The position numbers and the translations under genes were made by a program. From Marinobacter sp. 2_MG-2023 (GTDB lineage: Bacteria > Pseudomonadota > Gammaproteobacteria > Pseudomonadales > Oleiphilaceae): 64,000 bases of DNA. The notes under the pieces are model-generated. The model was given only the letters and a program-made list of their open reading frames with translations, made no database searches and was not told where the DNA came from. Below, piece by piece: positions 1 to 10,261 of the stretch (position 1 is the stretch's first letter; each line of letters starts with the position of its first letter). Location of the stretch: positions 372,001 to 436,000 of the forward strand of contig NZ_JAUOPH010000001.1 in NCBI RefSeq assembly GCF_030546935.1, written 5' to 3'.

Positions 1-394
1 CTTTTACCACGGGTTCTGAGGGCCAGTGCCACTCCGGGCACTTGTTTCCGTCCACAAGCACATATTCAGGCGATACACCAAGGCCTGCGACAGCCCGTTC
101 CATCGCGATCATCGTGGCCTGATAGATATTGATCTGATCAATCTCGCTTGCTTCACAGCGGCCTAGACTCCAGGCTGTGGCGTGCTCGAGGATTTCGTCA
201 TAGAGCGCATTGCGCTTTTTCTCTGTGAGCTTTTTCGAGTCCGCCAGCCCCGTAATGGGCCGCTCGGGATCGAGAATCACAGCGGCAGTTACCACCGCGC
301 CTACAAGGGGCCCACGACCTACTTCATCAACACCGGCCAGAAGCCTTCCTTGATAGGCACATTCAAAAGGTGGTAGCGCTGGAGCCTTGGCCAT
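1..394 (-). CDS. rnhB: Ribonuclease HII, 3' end outside window
   Basis: RNase HII cleaves the RNA strand of RNA-DNA hybrids and single ribonucleotides embedded in DNA. The visible 131 residues hold the first catalytic pair in [13 protein letters not shown] (D23, E24), the ADSKKL motif (residues 51-56) and the third acid in YVLVDGN (D115). The rest of the protein, including the last catalytic acid, lies beyond the left edge. The ATG at 394 directly follows the lpxB stop codon (TAG, 395-397), so the two are translationally linked; the same lpxB-rnhB order is common in gammaproteobacteria. No defect is seen; it is partial only because of the window edge. Confidence 0.95.
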   Translation of the reverse strand, partial: MAKAPALPPFECAYQGRLLAGVDEVGRGPLVGAVVTAAVILDPERPITGLADSKKLTEKKRNALYDEILEHATAWSLGRCEASEIDQINIYQATMIAMERAVAGLGVSPEYVLVDGNKCPEWHWPSEPVVK

Positions 395-1576
395 CTAGTG
401 AACCCTCTCTTCAACAAGCCGGGAAATTGCCTGGGCCGCCTTCTCATCGGCATCCTGTCTCAAGGTATGGTGGAGCTCTGTGAACGCTTCGACAAGTCGT
501 TCACGCTCCTCCTGATTCTCCATGCACTCCAGCACAGCTGCGCCAAGGGATTCGGGCGTTGCGTCATCCTGCAGGAGCTCACGAACCAAGGGTTTCCTTG
601 CCAGCAAATTGGGTAATGAAACGTGAGGCACTTTAACCAGACGGGAAACGAGCGCGTAGCTGAAGTTGCTCAGCCGATAACCCACCACCATAGGTTTCTT
701 CAGCAACATGGCTTCAAGGGTCGCGGTTCCGGAAGCGAGCAACACAACGTCTGAAGCAGCCATAACTTCACGCGAGCGCCCCCTCACTATGGTGACCTGT
801 AGTTTTACCTCAAGTGCTTCGATAAGGTCGCGCACTTGTTGCTCCCGCTCACGGTTAACACAAGGAATGATCAGCTGCACATCCGGGCGCTTACTCTGAA
901 TCCAACGCGCAGCTTCCAGAAATAGAGTCCCCAGGCGCTCAACTTCTCCAGCTCGGCTTCCTGGTAAAACAGCCAACAAGGGAACATTCTCATCAAGCCC
1001 CAGTTCCTGGCGAGCCCTGCCCGTCTCTGGAACGATAGGGATTCGGTCTGCAAGCGGATGCCCTACAAAAGCAACGGGCACCTTGTGCTCTTCATAAAAC
1101 CTGGCCTCAAATGGCAACAGGGTGAGCATTAGATCAACTGATTTGGCAATTTTAAATATCCGCTTCTGCCGCCATGCCCAAACAGACGGACTGACGTAAT
1201 GAACAGATGGGATACCCGCTTCACGGCAACGCCGCTCAATGGCAAGAGTGAAATCCGGGGAATCAATACCAATAACCACATCTGGCGGCGTAGCAAAGAA
1301 ATAACTTAAAAGGCGGGCCCGGATACTGAAGAGTTCTCGTATGCGGCCAAGAACTTCCACCAGCCCCATTATGGACAGGCGTTCCATGGGAACCAGAGAG
1401 TGAAAGCCTTCGGCGATCATCTCATCGCCGCCGATGCCGACAAAGCGCGCATTCGGATACCGGTTGCGAAGCGAGCGAATCAGGCCTGCGCCGAGAATAT
1501 CCCCCGACGCCTCACCTGCAATAATTCCAAAGGTTATCCTACGATCACTGACAACCGGGGTCAGAGGCTGGTCCAT
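395..1576 (-). CDS. lpxB: Lipid-A-disaccharide synthase
   Basis: LpxB (GT19) joins UDP-2,3-diacylglucosamine and lipid X to form the lipid A disaccharide at the inner membrane. The protein is 393 residues, normal for the family. It shows the N-terminal signature GEASGDILGAGLI (about residues 20-33), the HYVSPSVWAWR motif in the middle and the donor-site stretch LLASGTATLEAML near the C-terminus. It lies 20 bases after lpxA and abuts rnhB, as part of the lpxD-fabZ-lpxA-lpxB run. The ATG start is the only reasonable one. Confidence 0.97.
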   Translation of the reverse strand: MDQPLTPVVSDRRITFGIIAGEASGDILGAGLIRSLRNRYPNARFVGIGGDEMIAEGFHSLVPMERLSIMGLVEVLGRIRELFSIRARLLSYFFATPPDVVIGIDSPDFTLAIERRCREAGIPSVHYVSPSVWAWRQKRIFKIAKSVDLMLTLLPFEARFYEEHKVPVAFVGHPLADRIPIVPETGRARQELGLDENVPLLAVLPGSRAGEVERLGTLFLEAARWIQSKRPDVQLIIPCVNREREQQVRDLIEALEVKLQVTIVRGRSREVMAASDVVLLASGTATLEAMLLKKPMVVGYRLSNFSYALVSRLVKVPHVSLPNLLARKPLVRELLQDDATPESLGAAVLECMENQEERERLVEAFTELHHTLRQDADEKAAQAISRLVEERVH

Positions 1577-1596
1577 CTAGAAGGGCTCCTGCCCGC

Positions 1597-2388
1597 TCAG
1601 CGGATTATTCCGCGATGAGCTCCTCGCAGGGAGTCAATTAGCACGCGCACTTCCGGCGTATCCGAATAAGCATCTTCCAGCGCTTCGACGGCCTGTTCTG
1701 TGGTAAGACCCTGACGGTAGATAACCTTATAGGCACGCCTCAGGGTCATCAGTACTTCTTTACTGAACCCGCGCCGCTTTAGGCCTTCGACATTCATACC
1801 GTGGGGCTCCGCTGACTGTCCAGCAGCCATGACGTAGGCCGGAATATCCTTCAGAACGATACTTCCCCCCGCCGCCATGCTATGAGGCCCTATATGGCAG
1901 AATTGGTGCACCATGGTGCCGCCACCAAGAATAGCGTAATCGCCGACCGTTACATGGCCAGCAAGCGTTGCGCAGTTGGCAAGAATGATGTTGTCGCCGA
2001 TAACACAGTCATGGGCCACATGCACATAGGCCATCAGCAGATTGTCACTGCCAATACGGGTTTCACCCTGATCCTGTACAGTACCCCTGTGGATCGTACA
2101 ATTTTCGCGGATCACGTTATTGTCGCCGATAATCAGCGTGGTCGGCTCTCCGGCGTATTTTTTGTCCTGGCACTCTTCACCGACACTGCAAAACTGAAAA
2201 ACCCGGTTATTCCGACCAATTACGGTTGGCCCTTTAACAACCACATGGGAAAGAATTTCTGTACCTTCACCAATCTCTACATTTGGGCCGATATAGCTCC
2301 ACGGGCCAACCGTTACGTTATCCGCAAGTTTGGCTGACGGGTCTACAATCGCCTGAGGATGGACACCCGACCAATCATTTGTCGCCAT
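1597..2388 (-). CDS. lpxA: UDP-N-acetylglucosamine O-acyltransferase
   Basis: LpxA performs the first step of lipid A synthesis, moving a 3-hydroxyacyl chain from ACP to UDP-GlcNAc in the cytosol. The 263-residue product is a left-handed beta helix built of hexapeptide repeats (for example VTVGPW, VEIGEG, VTVGDY), and the catalytic His region is seen as YVHVAHDCVIG. A TTG at 2391 would also open the frame, but the ATG at 2388 overlaps the fabZ stop as TGATG, so I chose the ATG. The C-terminal helical part (from about residue 190) matches the family. Confidence 0.96.
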   Translation of the reverse strand: MATNDWSGVHPQAIVDPSAKLADNVTVGPWSYIGPNVEIGEGTEILSHVVVKGPTVIGRNNRVFQFCSVGEECQDKKYAGEPTTLIIGDNNVIRENCTIHRGTVQDQGETRIGSDNLLMAYVHVAHDCVIGDNIILANCATLAGHVTVGDYAILGGGTMVHQFCHIGPHSMAAGGSIVLKDIPAYVMAAGQSAEPHGMNVEGLKRRGFSKEVLMTLRRAYKVIYRQGLTTEQAVEALEDAYSDTPEVRVLIDSLRGAHRGIIR

Positions 2389-2825
2389 CAAACTTCTCTC
2401 TCAGCGGTCAGTATCTCTGCCACACAAACGACTTCACCGTCGACCAGTGCGCGGCAATCGAATTTATAAATTCCACGTTTGCCCGAAATAAGTTCCGACT
2501 CCATACACAGGCGGTCGCCCGGCCGCACCGGGCGCTTGAAGCGCGCCTTACTGGACCCGGCTAAATACTGTACCACTCCGTCTGCAGGTTTCCGACCCAC
2601 AGTCACAAAACCAAGAATACCGGAAAGCTGAGCCATGGCCTCAATAAGCAATACACCCGGCATAATCGGGTTTTCCGGGAAATGACCAGTAAAGAACGGC
2701 TCGTTAAAGGAGATATTTTTGTAGCCTTTGATCGATTTGGACTTTTCAATCTCGGTAACCCGGTCCACCAGCAAAAACGGGTAGCGGTGCGGCAGATACT
2801 CCAGTATTTCATTGATATACATCAT
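2388..2825 (-). CDS. fabZ: 3-hydroxyacyl-ACP dehydratase FabZ
   Basis: FabZ dehydrates 3-hydroxyacyl-ACP in fatty acid elongation and competes with LpxA and LpxD for the same 3-hydroxyacyl-ACP pool, which fits its place between them. The 145-residue hot-dog protein shows [13 protein letters not shown] near the N-terminus and the catalytic His and Glu in [20 protein letters not shown]. Two ATG codons sit in tandem at the start and either may be used. The stop overlaps the lpxA start. Confidence 0.97.
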   Translation of the reverse strand: MMYINEILEYLPHRYPFLLVDRVTEIEKSKSIKGYKNISFNEPFFTGHFPENPIMPGVLLIEAMAQLSGILGFVTVGRKPADGVVQYLAGSSKARFKRPVRPGDRLCMESELISGKRGIYKFDCRALVDGEVVCVAEILTAEREV

Positions 2826-2835
2826 TTTATCGGCC

Positions 2836-3861
2836 TCAGCCCTCTAATTTCTTTTCCAACTCTTTAATGCGCCGCGCCAGAGCATCGAGCTGGCGGAAAC
2901 GAACGGCGTTTTTACGCCATTGCCGGTTCTTGTCTGCGCTGGTTCCGGAGGAGTAGACACCAGGCTCCCGAATGTCGCCGGTCACCAGAGTCATACCCGT
3001 CAGGTGAACCTGGCTTGCAATATCCAGGTGCCCAGCCACTCCGGAGGCTCCTCCGAACACACAGTGGCTGCCAATCTTCGTGCTGCCCGCAATCCCGACC
3101 ATAGCCGCCATCGCGCTATGATCACCGATACGAACGTTATGAGCGATCTGAATAAGGTTATCAAGTTTGACGCCATTTCCGATCACGGTGTCATCAAGGG
3201 CGCCACGGTCAATCGTAGTATTCGCACCAACTTCAACGTCATTACCAAGAATAACGCGCCCGAGTTGCGCGATCCTGTGCCACTGACCTTTTTCATTAGC
3301 AAAGCCGAACCCGTCGGAGCCTATCACTGCGCCGCTAAGGATATGGCACCGCTCCCCTACAACCACATCGTGAGCCAGGGTGACCCTGGAACGGAGAACA
3401 GAACCAGCTCCGATCCTGCTCCGAGCCCCGATTACACTGCCAGGTCCAATAACAACTTGCTCATCAACCACAACGCCGGCTTCGATAACAGCATTGGGGC
3501 CAACACTGGCGCTGGCCGCTACTTTTGCCGTCGCATCAACCACGGCTGCAGGATGAATACCTGGCGGCGCGACGGGGGCTGGGTCGAACCAGTGGCTAAG
3601 ACGAGCATAGCCCAGGTACGGATTATCGAGTAACAGGACATTGGTCTGACCGTCACCCGCGGCCACAGGCGACATAATAACAGCCGCAGCCCGGGTATCT
3701 GCCAGGTGCTTGGCATAGGTAGGATTCGCCAGAAAACTGATTTGCTCGGGGCCAGCTGCCTGAAGAGTCGCAAGGCCCGAAACCCGGATCTCAGGATCTC
3801 CGCGAAGCTCTGCCCCCAGAGCATTTGCGATCTCTCCAAGCCGGTAAGACTGTTCTGTCAT
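2836..3861 (-). CDS. lpxD: UDP-3-O-acylglucosamine N-acyltransferase
   Basis: LpxD adds the second 3-hydroxyacyl chain, N-linked, to UDP-3-O-acylglucosamine. The 341-residue product has the N-terminal uridine-binding domain (starting [19 protein letters not shown]), then a long hexapeptide-repeat beta helix with the catalytic His in [11 protein letters not shown], and a C-terminal helix ending [12 protein letters not shown]. The frame stays open 24 bases further upstream, but the ATG at 3861 has a GGAG at a good distance and matches the usual N-terminus of the family. Confidence 0.95.
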   Translation of the reverse strand: MTEQSYRLGEIANALGAELRGDPEIRVSGLATLQAAGPEQISFLANPTYAKHLADTRAAAVIMSPVAAGDGQTNVLLLDNPYLGYARLSHWFDPAPVAPPGIHPAAVVDATAKVAASASVGPNAVIEAGVVVDEQVVIGPGSVIGARSRIGAGSVLRSRVTLAHDVVVGERCHILSGAVIGSDGFGFANEKGQWHRIAQLGRVILGNDVEVGANTTIDRGALDDTVIGNGVKLDNLIQIAHNVRIGDHSAMAAMVGIAGSTKIGSHCVFGGASGVAGHLDIASQVHLTGMTLVTGDIREPGVYSSGTSADKNRQWRKNAVRFRQLDALARRIKELEKKLEG

Positions 3862-3908
3862 CACTCGCTCCACAAGCGCTCGCAAGCCCGAGGGCTCTCC
3901 GGCAGGAA

Positions 3909-4403
3909 TTAACGGTTCAGCTTATCCAGAAGCTGTGAGGTCAGGTTCATGTCCGGCTTCACGTAAACAACGGCTTCGCTCGGCAGAATCAGATCAAGAT
4001 CGTTTTCGTCTACCAGCTCTTTTACCGCCGCGTCTACTTCCGGACGAGCCTCTTCAAGAAATGCCTGTTTGCGCTGATTAACAGTAGAATCCAGACGCTG
4101 TTTGAGAAAGTTAAACTCTTTGACCTTCTCCTGGAATTCACTTGCAAGCTTGTTACGCTCACTTTCGTTCATCATTGCACCGTCTTTTTCCAGACGCTCT
4201 TTGAGTTCGCGAGCAAACTCCTGGGTTGCGCGAACTTTTTCCTCATCGCCAGCAAAGTCTTTCTGAAGACTTTCACTGAAAATCTTGGCATCGTTCGAAG
4301 AGAACAGAGCCTGACGCAGGTCTACAACGCCAATGCGGGTTTCAGCCATTGCGGGTAATGCCAGCGCCATCGCTGCAACAAACATCAACACGGTTCTGAA
4401 CAT
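3909..4403 (-). CDS. skp: Periplasmic chaperone Skp/OmpH
   Basis: Skp is a trimeric jellyfish-shaped chaperone that carries unfolded outer-membrane proteins from the Sec exit to BamA. The 164-residue product has a signal peptide ([20 protein letters not shown]) and then a charged helical region, about residues 45-110, that would form the tentacles. An upstream extension of seven residues is possible, but the ATG at 4403 has AGGAG seven bases before it. It directly follows bamA, the usual order, so chaperone and assembly machine are made together. Confidence 0.93.
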   Translation of the reverse strand: MFRTVLMFVAAMALALPAMAETRIGVVDLRQALFSSNDAKIFSESLQKDFAGDEEKVRATQEFARELKERLEKDGAMMNESERNKLASEFQEKVKEFNFLKQRLDSTVNQRKQAFLEEARPEVDAAVKELVDENDLDLILPSEAVVYVKPDMNLTSQLLDKLNR

Positions 4404-4450
4404 AATGGGTCTCCTGAGTTTCACTCGTTATTGTTTCACGTATTTCTGGT

Positions 4451-6769
4451 TCAGAATGTCTGACCAAGCGAGAATTGGAATATCTGGGTATCGTCACCAT
4501 CCTTGTCGTTGAGCGGCTTGGCAAGGCTGAATGCCAGAGGACCCACTGCCGTAATCCACTGAAACCCAATACCTGCGGACAAACGCAATTCCGACAATTC
4601 CGCGTCATAACCTCGATCCGTATCAAATACCTGCCCTGCATCGACAAAGAACGCCGTGCGCATAGACCGGGTATCACCGGCAAATGGAGTCGGGAAAATC
4701 AGCTCCATAGAACCTTCGGTGAGAAAATTACCACCAAAAGGATCCGGGTCCGAAAAATCATTGGCCGCGTTGGTGGCGAGTGGACCGAGCGAGTTAGCCT
4801 GATAACCTCTTACCGAACCATACCCGCCTGCATAGAAGTGTTCGTAGAACGGCATCACCGAACGGTCACCGTAGCCATCACCATAGCCGATATCCGTTCT
4901 TGTCCGAAACACCCATCGACCAGTGTCTGACAGAGGGAAGTAGAAGTCGGTTTTGTGGCTGGCCTTGTAGAACGTAAGGTCGCTTCCAGGCACAGCAACA
5001 TCCAACGACAGCGAGTGACTGTAACCTTTTGTCGGCAACACACCCCGGTTGAGGGTACTGCGGCGCCAGCTACCGAACAAAAAGTAATTATTAAAGGAGT
5101 CACCCTCCTCCTCTATGAAGTCAGTCACTTCTTGCGAAGTATATGTACCGCCTTTGACTTTAGAAAGTGTGTATCCAACGCCGAAGTTCAGCCGCGTAAT
5201 ATTGTCAGTAGGATAGCCAAACGTAAGGCGACCACCGTACTCATCCAGGAGGTAGGAAGTAATGTCTTCTTCTTCGAAGTCGGTTTCACGACCAAAGATA
5301 CTGAACCCGCGGCTTACACCATCTACGGTGTAGTAGGGGTCTGTATAACCAATATTGGCACTCTTGACCGAATCACTGACATTCACACCGAACGACACAC
5401 GTTTACCCGTGCCGAAGAAGTTATTTTCGGAAACGTTGGCGCCAAGAATCACACCGGAATCCTGAGAGAAACCCACGGATGCGGAGAGACTGCCCGTAGG
5501 CTGCTCTTCTACCGAATAGTTCACATCGACCAGATCGTCAGTTCCAGGCACCGGAACAGTTTCCACATTGACCGTCTGGAAGAAACCCAACCGCTCCAGC
5601 CGGGTCTTGGAAAACTCGATGCGATCCGAGGAGGCAATCCCGCCCTCCATCTGGGTCATTTCCTGGCGCAGGACGTCATCGCGAGTGGAAACGTTGCCGT
5701 CGAAGTTAATGCGGCGAACATAAGCCCGCTTACCTGGCTCAACATAAAACGTAACGGCAGCGGTGTTACCTTCACCTGGTTCAGGCACGGCATTCACATT
5801 GGCAAAGGCATAACCTTCTCTACCCAACCGGAACGACAGTGTTTCAGAAATTGCGGTCATGCGGGCACGGGAGAAAACATCTCCCTCACTCACGGGAATC
5901 AGCTCACGCAGCTCCTCTTCATCAACAATGAGATTACCGCGAAGCCGGATCTCGGATATTGTGTACTGAGGCCCTTCGTTCAATGCTATTGCGATAAAGA
6001 CCTGGCGTTTGTCCGGCGAAATGGACACCTGGCTGGACTCTACATTGAAATCCAGGTAGCCGCGATCGAGGTAGAACGAGCGCAGTGTTTCAAGGTCGCC
6101 ACTCAGGCGTTCCCGGGCATACTTGTCTGCGTTGGTTAGGGAATTCCACCAGCTGCTGGTTTGCAGCTCGAACAGGTCGCGCAATTGCTCATCGCTGAAT
6201 TCCTGGTTACCCACCAGGTTGATGTGCCGGATAGCTGCAACCGTACCTTCGTTAATATCCAGCCGAATGGCTACTCGATTACGCGGCAGCACTTCAGCGG
6301 TTGCTTTTACCCTGGCGTTATAGCGACCTTGGCCAATGTAGGAGCGCAAAATCTCCAGCTCAAGCCGCTCCAGCGTTGCCCGCCTGAAAACCTGGCCTTC
6401 CTGAAGGCCGGCACCCGCCAGCGCATCCATAAGCATGTCGGTTTCGATATTCTTGTTACCTTCGATTTCGATCGAAGCGATCGAAGGCCGCTCGCGTACC
6501 GACAGGATAAGAATACCGGCGTCACGGCTGGCCTCTATATCGGTGAACAGCCCGGTCCGGAACAGTGATTTGATTGCATCTGCCAGTTCGGCTTCGTCCA
6601 TCTGTTCGCCGATATTGACGGGAAAAGCGGAAAACACAGAACCCGCAGAAACACGCTGCAAGCCTTCCACCTCGATGTCTGCAACCGTAAATTCATCTGC
6701 AAGTGCTGGCGTCATGCCGGTTGCGGCAACAGCGAGGCCAACGGCTAAACCTAGAAGAGAACGTCTCAT
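4451..6769 (-). CDS. bamA: Outer membrane protein assembly factor BamA
   Basis: BamA is the core of the BAM complex that folds beta-barrel proteins into the outer membrane. The product is 772 residues: a signal peptide ending ALA (about 1-24), five POTRA domains (about 25-425; the first begins FTVADIEVEGLQRV) and a 16-strand Omp85 barrel. The conserved loop motif VRGY is present in YGSVRGYQANSLGP, and the protein ends in the expected terminal aromatic residue (FSLGQTF). It lies between rseP and skp. Confidence 0.97.
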   Translation of the reverse strand: MRRSLLGLAVGLAVAATGMTPALADEFTVADIEVEGLQRVSAGSVFSAFPVNIGEQMDEAELADAIKSLFRTGLFTDIEASRDAGILILSVRERPSIASIEIEGNKNIETDMLMDALAGAGLQEGQVFRRATLERLELEILRSYIGQGRYNARVKATAEVLPRNRVAIRLDINEGTVAAIRHINLVGNQEFSDEQLRDLFELQTSSWWNSLTNADKYARERLSGDLETLRSFYLDRGYLDFNVESSQVSISPDKRQVFIAIALNEGPQYTISEIRLRGNLIVDEEELRELIPVSEGDVFSRARMTAISETLSFRLGREGYAFANVNAVPEPGEGNTAAVTFYVEPGKRAYVRRINFDGNVSTRDDVLRQEMTQMEGGIASSDRIEFSKTRLERLGFFQTVNVETVPVPGTDDLVDVNYSVEEQPTGSLSASVGFSQDSGVILGANVSENNFFGTGKRVSFGVNVSDSVKSANIGYTDPYYTVDGVSRGFSIFGRETDFEEEDITSYLLDEYGGRLTFGYPTDNITRLNFGVGYTLSKVKGGTYTSQEVTDFIEEEGDSFNNYFLFGSWRRSTLNRGVLPTKGYSHSLSLDVAVPGSDLTFYKASHKTDFYFPLSDTGRWVFRTRTDIGYGDGYGDRSVMPFYEHFYAGGYGSVRGYQANSLGPLATNAANDFSDPDPFGGNFLTEGSMELIFPTPFAGDTRSMRTAFFVDAGQVFDTDRGYDAELSELRLSAGIGFQWITAVGPLAFSLAKPLNDKDGDDTQIFQFSLGQTF

Positions 6770-6813
6770 TCAATTATTTCGCCTGGTTAATGCGCGTAAG
6801 GAGCCCGCAATTC

Positions 6814-8163
6814 TCACAACCGCATCAGGTCGTTGTAAAGAGCAAACACCATTAATGTAAGGATCATTGCCATACCAATTCGTAATCCTATGGCCTGAAC
6901 CTCGTCCGATAGCGGTTTTTTGCGGATTGCCTCGATCGTGTAGTAAACGATGTGACCACCATCCAGAACCGGTACAGGCAACAAATTAAGAATACCCAGA
7001 CTGACACTGAGATAAGCCAGGAAACGAATAAAACCTTCAAACCCGGAACTGACACTGGCCTCTGCCACCCGGGCTATCGTTATCGGGCCACTGAGGTTAC
7101 TGGGGGAAAGTAGCCCTGTAACCATTTTTTTGATGGCAACAAGCGTGAGGCGGGTATCCGCCCAGGTTTCATCCAGAGCAACGGGAATTGCCGCCAGAGG
7201 GCCATAGCGGACATCGCGCAACACATGTTCAGGCCAGGAAACAGTCTCAACCCCCGCACCGACGAATCCGATTATTTGTCCATTATCCTGTTTTTTTGCT
7301 TCTGGCGTAATCTGCACAGATTGCTCAGAGCCTGCTCGCTGGATGACAAGGGCCAGTGTTTGCCCAGGCGCATTGCGAATGAAATCAACGAGCTCAAACC
7401 AGTTTGCCACGGGCTGTTCATTCACAGCCAGAATACGATCTCCAGTGCGCAAGCCTGCCGCCTGGGCACGACCGCCATCTGAAATTTGCCCGAGAACGGC
7501 TGGCACATCCGGTCGCCAGGGCGTAATGCCGAACTCTGCTAGTGGGTCAGGTGTATCTTCACTCAGACGCCAGCCGCCAAGTTCACCACTCACGGTTCCA
7601 CGAGCGCCACCACTGGATACAGCCAGAGTTATCACTCCCTGCTCACCCGCTCGCTCAAGAATTCGCATATTCACGTCGCGCCAGGAACTTATCCGGTGCC
7701 CGTCAATCGCGTGAATCTCCATACCTTCCTGCAACCCAACCTGCCGGGCAACGCTTTTATCAGCAACATCCCCGACAATTGGTGCAATGTGAGTAACGCC
7801 CACTACACTGAGCAGCCAGTATGCAAAAATTGCGAACATAAAATTAGCAACAGGGCCAGCTGCCGCAATGGCAATCCGTTGGGATGGAGGCTTGGAGGTG
7901 AAAGCCTGATCTCTGAGCTCTTCAGGAACCGGCCCTTCTCGCTCATCAAGCATTTTGACGTAACCGCCCAGCGGGATAGCCGCTATGGCGAACTCGGTAC
8001 CATGACGGTCAAACCACGAAAACAGCGGCTTACCGAAGCCCACTGAAAAGCGAAGTACCTTCACACCACAACGACGCGCTACCCAGAAATGGCCATACTC
8101 ATGGAGGGTGACGAGTATGCCCAGGGTAAGCGCAAGGGCGAGTACGGTTTGAATAATTTGCAT
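6814..8163 (-). CDS. rseP: Site-2 zinc protease RseP
   Basis: RseP cuts the anti-sigma factor RseA inside the membrane to release the envelope stress sigma factor. The 449-residue protein shows the first-helix zinc site HEYGH (residues 21-25), two central PDZ domains (about 115-310, with GDRILAVNEQPV in the second) and the second metal motif in LLPVPVLDGGH. The C-terminal helices end at NDLMRL. AGGAAAG precedes the ATG. It is placed between dxr and bamA as in most gammaproteobacteria. Confidence 0.96.
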   Translation of the reverse strand: MQIIQTVLALALTLGILVTLHEYGHFWVARRCGVKVLRFSVGFGKPLFSWFDRHGTEFAIAAIPLGGYVKMLDEREGPVPEELRDQAFTSKPPSQRIAIAAAGPVANFMFAIFAYWLLSVVGVTHIAPIVGDVADKSVARQVGLQEGMEIHAIDGHRISSWRDVNMRILERAGEQGVITLAVSSGGARGTVSGELGGWRLSEDTPDPLAEFGITPWRPDVPAVLGQISDGGRAQAAGLRTGDRILAVNEQPVANWFELVDFIRNAPGQTLALVIQRAGSEQSVQITPEAKKQDNGQIIGFVGAGVETVSWPEHVLRDVRYGPLAAIPVALDETWADTRLTLVAIKKMVTGLLSPSNLSGPITIARVAEASVSSGFEGFIRFLAYLSVSLGILNLLPVPVLDGGHIVYYTIEAIRKKPLSDEVQAIGLRIGMAMILTLMVFALYNDLMRL

Positions 8164-8210
8164 ATCTTTCCTGGTATTGGCGCCAGCCCGGTGAAATTCT
8201 TTGCCTTACA

Positions 8211-9395
8211 TCAGACAGTTAACAAAGCTATCTGTTCCTGCGCCCTTTGCCGCGCTTCTGAGTTTTTCGCGAAGATGATATCAAAACTGTCTGCGGGCAC
8301 CACCGGCGTTGCCGCAAGAGTTCTCTGAATAACAACCGGTATGTCCGTAAAAGCCAGATTTCCCTTAAGGAACTCAGCTACCGCAACCTCATTTGCTGCG
8401 TTCAGAACCGCAGGCGCTGTGCCACCCACCTCAAAAGCTTCAGCCGCCAAGCGCAGACAGGGAAACCGTTCCAGGTCCGGCCGCTCAAAGTGAAACCGTC
8501 CGATACGGAACAGGTCCAGCGGCGCTACCCCGGCATCAATACGTTCGGGCCACGCCAGCCCATTGGCAATCGGTGTACGCATATCCGGGCTGCCCAACTG
8601 AGCCAGCACAGAACCATCGGCATACTCTACCATGGAGTGAATGATACTTTCCGGATGTACATGAACCTCGATCCGGTCTGGCGTGACGTTAAACAGCCAG
8701 CAAGCCTCAATCAGCTCAAGCCCCTTATTCATCAGGGTTGCCGAGTCCACGGAGATCTTCTGTCCCATGGACCAGTTCGGGTGAGCGCAGGCCTGAGCCG
8801 GCGTAACAGAGCGCAGGGCTTCTGAGGTGTGCTCGCGGAAAGGCCCGCCGGACGCTGTCAGCAGAACGCGGGTGATGCCCGCGGCGTCTGGATCCCGGAT
8901 CTTATCGGGGGGCAAACACTGGAAGATGGCGTTGTGCTCGGAGTCGATGGGCAACAACTCGGCGCCAGAAGCAGATACCGCGTCCATAAAAAGCTTGCCG
9001 GACATCACCAACGCTTCTTTGTTGGCCAGCAAAACCCGTTTACCAGCGCGAACAGCTGCAAGAGTAGGCGCAAGCCCCGCTGCACCCACTATGGCCGCCA
9101 TAACGGTGCAGGCTTCCGGAGCGGAAGCAACGTCACACAACCCGGGCTCACCACTCAGGACGGAAATATCTGGGAGCTCCCAAAGCAGTTCTGTCAGTTT
9201 TTCCGCCGCTTGCGCATCTGCCATTACAGCTACTTTGGGACGGAACTCACGGCATAGCGCGGCGAGTTCCTCAGAACGGGTTCCAGCCGTCAGGGCATAA
9301 ACGGAGAATCGTCCGGGGTGACGGCGAACAACATCCAGAGTGGAGAGCCCGATTGACCCTGTGGCCCCGAGAATCGTAATAGAACGAGAGGCCAT
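8211..9395 (-). CDS. dxr: 1-deoxy-D-xylulose 5-phosphate reductoisomerase
   Basis: Dxr (IspC) is the committed step of the MEP isoprenoid route, making 2-C-methyl-D-erythritol 4-phosphate with NADPH. The 394-residue product has the NADPH-binding motif [13 protein letters not shown] near the N-terminus, the substrate and metal site [11 protein letters not shown], and [13 protein letters not shown] at 9401 also opens the frame, but the ATG at 9395 gives the standard N-terminus and sits two bases after the cdsA stop. Its product feeds uppS in the same cluster. Confidence 0.96.
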   Translation of the reverse strand: MASRSITILGATGSIGLSTLDVVRRHPGRFSVYALTAGTRSEELAALCREFRPKVAVMADAQAAEKLTELLWELPDISVLSGEPGLCDVASAPEACTVMAAIVGAAGLAPTLAAVRAGKRVLLANKEALVMSGKLFMDAVSASGAELLPIDSEHNAIFQCLPPDKIRDPDAAGITRVLLTASGGPFREHTSEALRSVTPAQACAHPNWSMGQKISVDSATLMNKGLELIEACWLFNVTPDRIEVHVHPESIIHSMVEYADGSVLAQLGSPDMRTPIANGLAWPERIDAGVAPLDLFRIGRFHFERPDLERFPCLRLAAEAFEVGGTAPAVLNAANEVAVAEFLKGNLAFTDIPVVIQRTLAATPVVPADSFDIIFAKNSEARQRAQEQIALLTV

Positions 9396-9397
9396 GC

Positions 9398-10240
9398 TCA
9401 AAAGTGCCCGACCGTCGTCAGCCAGCCAATTTGAATAATAATGAGCGTAAATACCGGAATTGCAGCGGTAAGGCTGTCGATACGATCCATAATTCCCCCG
9501 TGCCCAGGTAGCAACCGACTACTGTCCTTTATGCCCCTGAAGCGCTTGAGCATGCTCTCGAGCAGATCACCAAGCACGGAGACCATTCCCGTTATAAGGC
9601 TCGCGACCACCAGCATAATTGTTTCGGCTACGCCAGCGGAGGCCAGAATACTGATAATGACTGCAAATGTGCCAACAGCGACGAGCCCGCCCCAAACGCC
9701 AGCCCAGGATTTTCCGGGGCTTACCCTCGGGGCCAGCTTGGATTTACCAAAGGCCCTACCGGCGAAGTAAGCACCAATATCCGCCACCCAGACAACACAG
9801 AGCACATATAGAATAACCAGAAGATTGTTGTCTGTATTTCCGAACTGAAAGTCCCCTGCCCTGAGATGATTCAGACCAACCCATGCGGGCACCAGAACAA
9901 ACACTCCCATAAGGGCTCTGACTGGGACGCTGCCCCAGCGTGCTGAGCCCGAAGGATAACTGCGAACCAGCAAAAAACAGACGACCCACCAGGCCAGCGC
10001 GAGCCAAAGCACCGCAACGCCAGGAATATCAAGAAGACCATATAGGATGAGTGCAATCACTGCCGCATAGCCTATGCGCCCTGCCTGATGCTCGAAACCA
10101 GACATGTTGGCCCACTCCCAGGCACCCAGCGTGATAATCGCAGCGGTAAAAAGCGCAAAGCCCAGAGGCGGCAGGAAAAATATGCCACCAATAGCGATGG
10201 GAGCAAGGATAAGAGCGGTAATAACTCGGGTTTTTAGCAC
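9398..10240 (-). CDS. cdsA: Phosphatidate cytidylyltransferase
   Basis: CdsA makes CDP-diacylglycerol from phosphatidate and CTP at the inner membrane, the branch point for all phospholipids. The 280-residue protein is a chain of hydrophobic helices with the family signature close to its C-terminus, seen as [19 protein letters not shown]. The start codon is GTG at 10240; no ATG in frame gives a complete N-terminus and no strong ribosome site is visible, so translation may be coupled to uppS 21 bases upstream. Confidence 0.95.
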   Translation of the reverse strand: MLKTRVITALILAPIAIGGIFFLPPLGFALFTAAIITLGAWEWANMSGFEHQAGRIGYAAVIALILYGLLDIPGVAVLWLALAWWVVCFLLVRSYPSGSARWGSVPVRALMGVFVLVPAWVGLNHLRAGDFQFGNTDNNLLVILYVLCVVWVADIGAYFAGRAFGKSKLAPRVSPGKSWAGVWGGLVAVGTFAVIISILASAGVAETIMLVVASLITGMVSVLGDLLESMLKRFRGIKDSSRLLPGHGGIMDRIDSLTAAIPVFTLIIIQIGWLTTVGHF

Positions 10241-10261
10241 AATGGGGGTCGCTATGGTTCG

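Noticed and set aside
4955..6139. A 394-residue open frame on the plus strand
   Set aside because: It lies fully opposite bamA, whose product is unmistakable; the antisense product has no family features.
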